14,733 nt of DNA from the NCBI RefSeq assembly GCF_020731415.2, contig NZ_CP088273.1:3665001-3679733 (forward strand), in the 5' to 3' direction. Every line of letters starts with the position of its first letter. The stretch's first letter is position 1. The notes below the pieces were generated by a model. That model did not search any database and had not been told where the DNA came from. It saw only the letters and a program-made list of their open reading frames with translations. The DNA is from Phyllobacterium sp. T1293 (GTDB lineage: Bacteria > Pseudomonadota > Alphaproteobacteria > Rhizobiales > Rhizobiaceae). Positions 7,306 to 13,239 of this stretch are shown here, in pieces. The translations under genes were made by a program, and so were the position numbers.

Positions 7306-7961
7306 TTCTGCGTACCTTTGGTTTCAGCGAATTCGGTTTTCTTGTTTCCGCATTGCTATGGACTGTCGTCCTTACCATCATCGCACTCAGCGGCGGCGGC
7401 ATTGTCGGCTTCTTCATCGCACTCGCCCGCACCTCCACACATAGGTGGCTGCGGATTGTCGCGGCGACCTATATCCAGATCATTCAGGGCATCCCCGTGC
7501 TGATGATCCTGTTCCTGTCCTATTACGGTCTGAGCCTTGCCGGCCTGCAATTACCACCTCTGGTGGCAGCGGGCGCTTCGATGACGATCTACGCATCGGG
7601 CTATCTGGCTGAAATCTGGCGTGGCTGCATTCAGTCGGTGCCCAAACAGCAATGGGAGGCGTCGGAATCGCTCGCGATGACGCGGACGCAGCAATATCGC
7701 TATGTGATTCTGCCGCAGGCGCTGCGCATCTCGTTGCCCTCAACCGTTGGCTTTGCCGTGCAGGTGGTCAAGAACACCTCGATCACCTCGATCATCGGCT
7801 TTGTCGAACTCGCCCGTGCGGGCCAACTCATCAACAATGCGACGTTCCAGCCATTCCGCGTTTTCATCGCGGTCGCGGCTCTTTATTTCGTCGTCTGTTA
7901 TCCGCTGTCCCAGCTGTCGCGTTGGCTGGAAAGGAGACTCCATGCCAGAAGTCATCGTTGA
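7302..7961 (+). CDS. ABC transporter permease (PAAT type), second subunit
   Basis: This 219-residue partner permease has hydrophobic segments near residues 12-42, 55-80, 88-103, 145-175 and 185-205. The family segment YIQIIQGIPVLMILFLSYYG is at 57-76 and the EAA loop at about 118-140 (WEASESLAMTRTQQYRYVILPQA). The start is set at 7302 because it overlaps the preceding stop by four bases and has GGAGG upstream at 7290-7294. A longer in-frame reading from 7242 would run deep into the first permease. The last 20 nt overlap the ATPase start. Two permeases plus one ATPase is the standard PAAT importer layout. Confidence 0.93.
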   Translation: MILRTFGFSEFGFLVSALLWTVVLTIIALSGGGIVGFFIALARTSTHRWLRIVAATYIQIIQGIPVLMILFLSYYGLSLAGLQLPPLVAAGASMTIYASGYLAEIWRGCIQSVPKQQWEASESLAMTRTQQYRYVILPQALRISLPSTVGFAVQVVKNTSITSIIGFVELARAGQLINNATFQPFRVFIAVAALYFVVCYPLSQLSRWLERRLHARSHR

Positions 7962-8673
7962 AAATGTCCACAAAAGCTTCGGCATGGTCGAAGTCCTCAA
8001 AGGCGTCTCGCTGACCGTCGAGCGCGGCGAGGTGATCGCGCTGATCGGGCGCTCCGGTTCCGGTAAGAGCACGCTGCTCCGCTGCATCAACGGGCTGGAA
8101 AAAATCAATTCCGGACGTATCGAAATTGCTGGCCATACGGTGAGCAGCGATCCCAAACAGTTGCGGGCGTTGCGGACGGATGTTGGCATTGTTTTCCAGA
8201 GCTATAATCTTTTTCCGCATCTGAGTGTCGGCGAGAACATCATGCTGGCACCAAAGATCGTGAAGAATGTGGCCAAGGCACAGACCCGCGAAACGGCGGA
8301 GAGGGTGCTGAAGCTGGTGGGTCTGTCGGAAAAATTTGATGCTTACCCGGACGAGCTTTCCGGCGGCCAGCAGCAGCGTGTTGCCATTGCCCGTTCACTC
8401 GCCATGCAACCAAAGGTAATGCTGTTTGATGAAGTCACATCGGCGCTTGATCCTGAATTGACCGAAGAAGTGCTCAACGTCATGGAGCAGCTTGCGCGTG
8501 ACGGCATGACGATGATCCTCGTTACCCACGAAATGGCGTTTGCCCGGCGGGTCGCGACAAAGACGATTTTCATGCATCAGGGCAAGATCTGGGAAGAGGG
8601 ATTATCAAAACAACTCTTCAGCGATCCGCAAACGCCAGAACTGCGCCAGTTCGTCAAAGCCGACGTTAAGTGA
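7942..8673 (+). CDS. ABC transporter ATP-binding protein (PAAT type)
   Basis: This 243-residue cytoplasmic ATPase energises the importer. Walker A is GRSGSGKST (residues 36-44), with Arg at the second position where Pro is more common. The Q-loop is Gln86, the signature LSGGQQQR is at 139-146, Walker B VMLFDE ends at Glu164, the D-loop region is TSALDPEL, and the H-loop is His196. All catalytic residues are present. The start at 7942 (MPEVIVENVHKSFG) follows AAGGAGA and matches the family N-terminus; upstream in-frame codons lie inside the permease gene. It overlaps the permease by 20 nt. Only 26 nt separate its stop from the dehydrogenase that follows, with no terminator, so transport and metabolism genes share a transcript. 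Confidence 0.95.
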   Translation: MPEVIVENVHKSFGMVEVLKGVSLTVERGEVIALIGRSGSGKSTLLRCINGLEKINSGRIEIAGHTVSSDPKQLRALRTDVGIVFQSYNLFPHLSVGENIMLAPKIVKNVAKAQTRETAERVLKLVGLSEKFDAYPDELSGGQQQRVAIARSLAMQPKVMLFDEVTSALDPELTEEVLNVMEQLARDGMTMILVTHEMAFARRVATKTIFMHQGKIWEEGLSKQLFSDPQTPELRQFVKADVK

Positions 8674-8699
8674 AATAACCAATCAGGAATCCCGTAATT

Positions 8700-9635
8700 A
8701 TGTCGATTGATATTCTGCAACTCTGTCCCGTTATGCCAGCCCTCGAAGCGGACTTAGCCAAGCGCTACACCGTTCATCGTTGGTTCGAAATGAAAGACCA
8801 GCCAGGATTCCTCAAATTCCATGCGGACAAGATTCGCGGTGTAGTGACGGGCGGACATGTTGGAATTCCAACCGAGCTTGCAGTGCAGTTGCCAAATCTG
8901 GAAATCATTTCAATCAATGGTGTCGGCTACGACAAAATCGATCTGAACGAGGCGCGCAAGCGCGGCTATCGCGTGGCCAATACGCCTGATGTGCTGACTG
9001 CTGACGTGGCCGATCTGGCCCTTGGCCTGATTATTGCCTTGGCGCGCCAGCTTGTGCTTGCTGACAATCATGTGCGGGCTGGGAACTGGCCAAAGGGCGA
9101 ACTTGGTCTTGGGCACCGGGTGAGCGGAAGGCGCTACGGTATTTTCGGGCTTGGCCGTATTGGTCAGGCCATTGCCAAGCGGCTGGAAGCTTTTGATGCA
9201 AAGATTGCCTATTCAGGCCGCCGGAAGCTTGACGTTCCCTACACGTTTTATCCCGATATCAACGAACTTGCTGCGAACTGCGATGTGCTTGTCATTGCGG
9301 CGGCGGCCTCGGCGGAGACAAAGCATGTGGTCAATGCGGATGTGCTGAAAGCACTCGGCCCCAATGGCAGCCTGATCAATATCGCTCGTGGCTCTCTCGT
9401 CGATGAAGTGGCTTTGATTGCTGCGCTGCAGGGCGGAACGATTTCCCGTGCGGGCCTTGATGTGTTCGAGGATGAACCACGCGTGCCCGATGCGCTTTGG
9501 GCGATGAAGAATGTTGTTGTTTCGCCGCATATCGCCAGTGCGACCCACGAGACGCGACGGGCCATGGCCGATCTCGTGCTGGCCAATCTGGAAGCGCAAT
9601 TTTCTGGCAAGCCGCTGCCCGCAGCGGTTGTTTAA
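8700..9635 (+). CDS. D-2-hydroxyacid dehydrogenase, GhrB/2-ketoaldonate reductase-like
   Basis: This 311-residue NAD(P)-dependent dehydrogenase has the nucleotide-binding motif GLGRIG (residues 150-155) and the catalytic triad typical of the family: Arg230 in NIARGSLVDE, Glu259 in FEDEP and His277 in SPHIASATHETR. The segment after the second Rossmann strand reads SGRRK (172-176). Its arginines favour NADPH, as in glyoxylate/hydroxypyruvate and 2-ketogluconate reductases. In this context the likely substrates are 2-ketoaldonates (2-ketogluconate, 2-keto-L-gulonate, 2,5-diketogluconate), giving gluconate, idonate or 5-ketogluconate. Hydroxypyruvate or glyoxylate reduction is the main alternative. 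It is co-directional with the ABC genes, and AGGA at 8684-8687 is the nearest ribosome site. Confidence 0.88.
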   Translation: MSIDILQLCPVMPALEADLAKRYTVHRWFEMKDQPGFLKFHADKIRGVVTGGHVGIPTELAVQLPNLEIISINGVGYDKIDLNEARKRGYRVANTPDVLTADVADLALGLIIALARQLVLADNHVRAGNWPKGELGLGHRVSGRRYGIFGLGRIGQAIAKRLEAFDAKIAYSGRRKLDVPYTFYPDINELAANCDVLVIAAAASAETKHVVNADVLKALGPNGSLINIARGSLVDEVALIAALQGGTISRAGLDVFEDEPRVPDALWAMKNVVVSPHIASATHETRRAMADLVLANLEAQFSGKPLPAAVV

Positions 9636-9665
9636 CTGACGTTCCGACACAAGAGGAATAACCAA

Positions 9666-10556
9666 ATGGCTGATGCGTCCACTGTGGCTGTTATTGGTGC
9701 CGGGTTTATGGGCGCGGCGATTGCAACGCGGCTTATCGAGACCGGCCACGTGGTGACTGTGTTCGATGTTGACGCGCAAAAGGTTGCGGCGCTTGTGGCC
9801 AAAGGTGCAATTGCTGCAAGCTCGGTTGCGGATGCAACCGCCAAGAGCAATTTTGTTATTCTCAGCCTGAATCATGCCGATATTGTCCGCGCCGTGGTCT
9901 TCGGCTCGGACGGGGTGGCTGCTGCGGCCATAGCCGACAAGTTGCTGATCGATATGTCGTCGATCGACCCGAAGGAAACCGCTGAGATGGCGGCGAAACT
10001 TGCGGAGCAGACTGATATGAAGTGGTTGGATTGCCCGCTATCCGGCGGTGTGCCCGGTGCGCTTGCTGGACGCTTGACGGTTATGGCGGGCGGTGATGCC
10101 GCCGATTTCGAACGCGGACGGACCGTGATGCAGCACCTTTGCGCCAATTACACATTGATGGGTCCAAGCGGCGCGGGGCAGACCACCAAGCTGATCAACC
10201 AGCTGTTTTGCGCGGTGGCGTTTCAGGCGGTTGCCGAGGCGGTCAAGCTTGCGGAGGCGGGCGGCGTTGATCCTGCTATCATTCCACAGGCTTTGGCAGG
10301 CGGGCGCGCTGACAACCGGATCATGCAGGAGTTCATGGCGAAATTTGCCGCCCGGGATTTCACGCCAACAGGACGCATTGATAATATGCTGAAAGATCTC
10401 GATTCTCTGCAGGCCTTTGCCCTGAAGACAAAGACGCCTTTACCGATGACCGGACAGGTGGTCGAAATTCACCGGCTGCTCTGTGCAGCCGGATTGGGTC
10501 CACGCGATTCAGCCGAAATGATGCGGCTGCTGGATGGTTTTTCCAACGAACGTTAG
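9666..10556 (+). CDS. Beta-hydroxyacid dehydrogenase (3-hydroxyisobutyrate dehydrogenase family)
   Basis: This 296-residue NAD(P)-dependent oxidoreductase has the N-terminal Rossmann motif VIGAGFMG (residues 9-16), the substrate-binding block DCPLSGGVPGALAGRLTVMAGG (122-143), and the catalytic Lys175 with Asn178 in GAGQTTKLINQL. Asp34 at the end of the second strand suggests NAD rather than NADP. The family acts on 3-hydroxyisobutyrate, tartronate semialdehyde, L-threonate and related acids. Which one applies here is not readable; a four-carbon or three-carbon sugar acid is a reasonable guess from the neighbours. AGAGGA at 9652-9657 precedes the ATG. It ends the ABC operon and its stop overlaps the gluconokinase stop tail to tail. 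Confidence 0.9.
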   Translation: MADASTVAVIGAGFMGAAIATRLIETGHVVTVFDVDAQKVAALVAKGAIAASSVADATAKSNFVILSLNHADIVRAVVFGSDGVAAAAIADKLLIDMSSIDPKETAEMAAKLAEQTDMKWLDCPLSGGVPGALAGRLTVMAGGDAADFERGRTVMQHLCANYTLMGPSGAGQTTKLINQLFCAVAFQAVAEAVKLAEAGGVDPAIIPQALAGGRADNRIMQEFMAKFAARDFTPTGRIDNMLKDLDSLQAFALKTKTPLPMTGQVVEIHRLLCAAGLGPRDSAEMMRLLDGFSNER

Positions 10557-11053
10557 AGATCCTGTGTTTTCAACCATTCCACGCTGGCATCAACAATCTG
10601 CTTGATGGGATGGGCGACATCTTGCGTGAAAACCAGTGGCTCACCCCTTGGTGATTCCAGCGTCGCCAACTGGCTGTCGAGCATGGACAGCGGCATGAAG
10701 TGCCCGGTTCGCTTGCCCATATGGTCACGCAGAACTTCAAGGGTGCCATCGAGAAAGACAAAGGCAAGTGGCCCGCCAGCTTCCCGGCGCAACCGGTCAC
10801 GATAGCTCTTTTTTAGCGCCGAACAGGAAACAATGACGCCCTTCTCGGCTTTGGCAAGTTCCGCACCAATTTTGTCGAGCCATGGCCAGCGGTCATCGTC
10901 GGTCAGCGGAATGCCGGCCGACATTTTCTTCACATTGCTTTCCGGATGCAGAACATCGCCTTCAATGAAGGGCAGGGACAATGCGGCCGCTATTCCTTCG
11001 CCGATCGAAGACTTGCCGGAGCCACTGACACCCATGACGATGAGCCTGATCAT
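10553..11053 (-). CDS. gntK: Gluconokinase
   Basis: This 166-residue kinase phosphorylates D-gluconate to 6-phosphogluconate with ATP in the cytoplasm. Walker A is GVSGSGKSS (residues 8-16). Family-specific blocks are all present: GDVLHPESNVKKMSAGIPLTDDDRWPWL (32-59), CSALKKSYRDRLR (77-89) and HFMPLSMLDSQLATLE (118-133). The length is normal for bacterial thermosensitive or thermoresistant gluconokinases. Its ATG overlaps the stop of the upstream SDR gene by four bases (ATGA), so the two are translationally coupled. It provides the committing step that delivers the locus products to the pentose-phosphate or Entner-Doudoroff pathway. The stop codon overlaps that of the oppositely directed dehydrogenase gene. 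Confidence 0.96.
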   Translation of the reverse strand: MIRLIVMGVSGSGKSSIGEGIAAALSLPFIEGDVLHPESNVKKMSAGIPLTDDDRWPWLDKIGAELAKAEKGVIVSCSALKKSYRDRLRREAGGPLAFVFLDGTLEVLRDHMGKRTGHFMPLSMLDSQLATLESPRGEPLVFTQDVAHPIKQIVDASVEWLKTQDL

Positions 11054-11817
11054 ACGGATGCCGTGATTCCGCCATCGACGTGGATGACCTGGCCATTGAC
11101 GAAGGATGAGGCATCGCTGGCAAGGAACACCGCCGCTCCAACCAGTTCCTCGACATTGCCCCAGCGGCCGGCAGGCGTGCGCTTTTCCAGCCAGCCGGAG
11201 AATTCTGGATTATCAATAAGGGCCTGATTGAGTGGTGTCTTGAAGTAGCCGGGTGCAATGGCGTTGATCTGCAGACCATATTTGGCCCAGTCCGTACACA
11301 TGCCGCGGGTAAGGTTGCGGACAGCGCCCTTGGTTGCCGTATAGGGCGCAATTGAAGGGCGTGCCAACTCGCTTTGCACCGATGCAATGTTGATGATCTT
11401 GCCACGACCGCGTTTGATCATATGTTTTGCCGCACTTTGTCCCGCATAGAAAACGCTTGAGATATTAGTCTGCAGCAAGAGTTGCCATTTGTCCTCAGGG
11501 AATTCTTCCAGCGGCGCGCGGAATTGCATTCCGGCATTGTTGAAGAGAATGTCGATTGTGCCGATATCAGCCTCGATCTTGTCGATACCACTTTTGACGC
11601 TCTCAAGATTGGTCACGTCAAATACGGCGGGATGGGCTTTGTAACCGGCGGCTTTCAGCTCAGTGACCGCTGCATTCACCTTGGCTTCATCGCGGCCATT
11701 GACGATGATTTCCGCCCCATGTTCAGCCAGACCTTTTGCCAAGGCAAAGCCAATGCCCTGGCTTGATCCTGTGATGAGGGCACGTTTCCCCTCAAGGCTG
11801 AACAATGGATAGGCCAT
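11050..11817 (-). CDS. idnO: SDR oxidoreductase, gluconate 5-dehydrogenase (5-ketogluconate reductase)-like
   Basis: This 255-residue short-chain dehydrogenase has the cofactor motif TGSSQGIG (residues 16-23), NNAG (93-96), and catalytic Asn118, Ser146, Tyr159 and Lys163. The strand end NGRDE (40-44) carries Arg42, as in NADP-using Gno/IdnO enzymes. The expected reaction is reversible 5-keto-D-gluconate to D-gluconate. The assignment leans on the tight coupling to gluconokinase and the divergent idonate dehydrogenase as well as on sequence; generic SDR specificity is hard to read. The start at 11817 follows a clear GGAGG and gives the family N-terminus FSLEGKRALITG; upstream alternatives add an unconserved tail. 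It is probably repressed through the palindrome at 11888-11903. Confidence 0.9.
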   Translation of the reverse strand: MAYPLFSLEGKRALITGSSQGIGFALAKGLAEHGAEIIVNGRDEAKVNAAVTELKAAGYKAHPAVFDVTNLESVKSGIDKIEADIGTIDILFNNAGMQFRAPLEEFPEDKWQLLLQTNISSVFYAGQSAAKHMIKRGRGKIINIASVQSELARPSIAPYTATKGAVRNLTRGMCTDWAKYGLQINAIAPGYFKTPLNQALIDNPEFSGWLEKRTPAGRWGNVEELVGAAVFLASDASSFVNGQVIHVDGGITASV

Positions 11818-11878
11818 TCTTTCTTTCCTCCGGTTTTGCGCAAATTCGACTCGCAAACACTGTCGCTTCTTCATTCAC

Positions 11879-11908
11879 TTGACATAAATGTTATCGATAA
11901 CATATGCA
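11879..11908 (+). promoter_or_regulatory. Predicted idnD promoter overlapping the operator
   Basis: TTGACA (11879-11884) is a consensus -35 element. A weak -10 candidate, TATGCA (11903-11908), follows 18 bp later. The operator palindrome fills the spacer, so a bound repressor would block polymerase. Prediction from sequence only. Confidence 0.5.
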
Positions 11909-11909
11909 A
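11881..11909 (-). promoter_or_regulatory. Predicted idnO-gntK promoter overlapping the operator
   Basis: On the minus strand TTGCAT (11904-11909) and TATGTC (11881-11886) are separated by 17 bp, with the operator in between. This promoter and the idnD promoter would lie face to face over the same palindrome. A single repressor dimer could then silence both directions. Prediction from sequence only. Confidence 0.45.
11888..11903. promoter_or_regulatory. Perfect palindromic operator (copy 2)
   Basis: ATGTTATCGATAACAT is identical to copy 1 at 5498-5513. It lies 70 bp upstream of idnO and 80 bp upstream of idnD in the divergent spacer, between the candidate promoter elements of both genes. The 16-bp identity more than 6 kb apart, and the match to the GntR/IdnR operator pattern, support a shared LacI-type repressor. 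Confidence 0.9.
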
Positions 11910-11983
11910 GTATCAGTGTGTTAAAGCGCTTCGTCCACCCGCGGCAATGTCGTCTGGGTGCGGGATGCGCAAGGGAGGAATGC

Positions 11984-13018
11984 ATGAAGGCCGTCGTCAT
12001 CCACGCCGCGAAGGATTTGCGTATCGAAGAACGTGATCCGGGTGCGCCGGAAGCTGGGCAGGTGGATATTGCCATTGAGGCAGGCGGCATATGCGGCTCG
12101 GATCTGCATTACTATAATCATGGCGGGTTCGGTGCGATCCGGCTGCGTGAGCCGATGATTCTTGGCCACGAAATTGCCGGAACCATTCTGGCTTTGGGAG
12201 CCGGAGTGAGCGGCCTTGCCATCGGTGATCGCGTTGCCGTATCGCCCAGCCGACCCTGCAACCATTGCGACTATTGTCTCAAAGGGCTGCAGAACCATTG
12301 CCTGAACATGCGTTTTTACGGCAGTGCGATGCCTATGCCTCATATTCAGGGTGCGTTTCGCCAGCGGCTGATTGCCGAGGCATGGCAATGTCATAAGGTG
12401 GCAGAGAGCGTTTCCATCAATGAAGCAGCATTTGCCGAGCCGTTCGCCGTGACCCTCCATGCGGTCAATCGTGCCGGATCTTTGCTGGGCAAGCGGGTTC
12501 TTGTTACGGGCTGTGGCCCCATCGGTGCTTTGACCATTCTGGCAGCGCGTGCCCATGGCGCACAGGAAATCGTTGCGACCGATGTCATGGATGCGGTGCT
12601 GGTCAAGGCGCGGGAAGTCGGTGCCGACAGGACCATCAATGTGGCTGAACATCCGGAACAACTCGCCGCTTATTCTGCCAACAAAGGGTCATTTGATGTG
12701 ATGTTTGAAGCATCCGGGAATGAAAGGGCGCTGCGCGCCGGGCTGGAGGTGCTGCGTCCGCGCGGGATTCTCATGCAGCTTGGTCTTGGCGGCGACATCT
12801 CCATTCCGCAGAACATGATTGTTTCGAAGGAAATCGACCTGCGTGGCTCTTTCCGCTTTCACGAGGAATTCGCACTGGCGGTTGACCTGATCGGCCGGAA
12901 GGTGGTCGATGTAAAGCCGCTGCTGACAGGCATTTTCAAGCTCGATGAAGCGGTCACAGCTTTTGAAACTGCGGGTGATCGCAGCCGTTCGATGAAGGTG
13001 CAATTGGCCTTTGGCTGA
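11984..13018 (+). CDS. idnD: Zinc-dependent L-idonate 5-dehydrogenase-like alcohol dehydrogenase
   Basis: This 344-residue medium-chain zinc dehydrogenase has catalytic zinc ligands Cys37 (GGICGSD), His62-Glu63 (LGHE) and Glu152 (FAEP), and four structural zinc cysteines at 92, 95, 98 and 106 (CNHCDYCLKGLQNHC). The Rossmann motif is GCGPIG (176-181), with Asp200 ending the next strand, favouring NAD. The segment HYYNHGGFGAIRLREPMILGHE (42-63) is characteristic of L-idonate 5-dehydrogenases. Expected reaction: L-idonate to 5-keto-D-gluconate, the substrate of the adjacent SDR. The start at 11984 follows GGGAGG; the longer frame from 11888 would begin inside the operator. Divergent from idnO with a 166-bp control region. 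Confidence 0.92.
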   Translation: MKAVVIHAAKDLRIEERDPGAPEAGQVDIAIEAGGICGSDLHYYNHGGFGAIRLREPMILGHEIAGTILALGAGVSGLAIGDRVAVSPSRPCNHCDYCLKGLQNHCLNMRFYGSAMPMPHIQGAFRQRLIAEAWQCHKVAESVSINEAAFAEPFAVTLHAVNRAGSLLGKRVLVTGCGPIGALTILAARAHGAQEIVATDVMDAVLVKAREVGADRTINVAEHPEQLAAYSANKGSFDVMFEASGNERALRAGLEVLRPRGILMQLGLGGDISIPQNMIVSKEIDLRGSFRFHEEFALAVDLIGRKVVDVKPLLTGIFKLDEAVTAFETAGDRSRSMKVQLAFG

Positions 13019-13038
13019 CATTCGCACCCGGAATGCGG

Positions 13039-13068
13039 CAAATGTTCCCAAATGTTCCCAAATGCTCG
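13039..13068. repeat. Three tandem 10-bp units upstream of the aldehyde dehydrogenase gene
   Basis: CAAATGTTCC is repeated exactly at 13039-13048 and 13049-13058. A third unit, CAAATGCTCG, follows with 8 of 10 matches at 13059-13068. The period is one helical turn. Each unit contains ATGTT or ATGCT, resembling half of the operator palindrome. The repeats lie 20 bp after the idnD stop and about 170 bp before the next gene. They may be a regulator-binding array or only a short slippage product. Confidence 0.55.
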
Positions 13069-13239
13069 TTGAAACCGCTTTTCGCTATGCTAAGGTCCGG
13101 CACCACTTCCCCTTTGATAGAGCGTTGATGCTTTCGAGCGTATCGCCGAGGGTTTGTGCAGAGTTTTCGGGAGAAGGCCTGACAAAGGCTACATCGTGAC
13201 GGCGATCCTGTGCCGTCATCAGGAAGGACAGAAAGAACA

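Noticed and set aside
5734..8673. Plain annotation as an amino-acid ABC transporter
   Set aside because: The family architecture supports it, but the regulon context and the DAVALP motif in the binding protein argue against an alpha-amino acid ligand. The family is kept and the substrate left open.
13011..13199. 62-codon plus-strand reading frame after idnD
   Set aside because: It overlaps the idnD end, runs through the 10-bp repeat array, has no ribosome site and no domain. It looks like chance.
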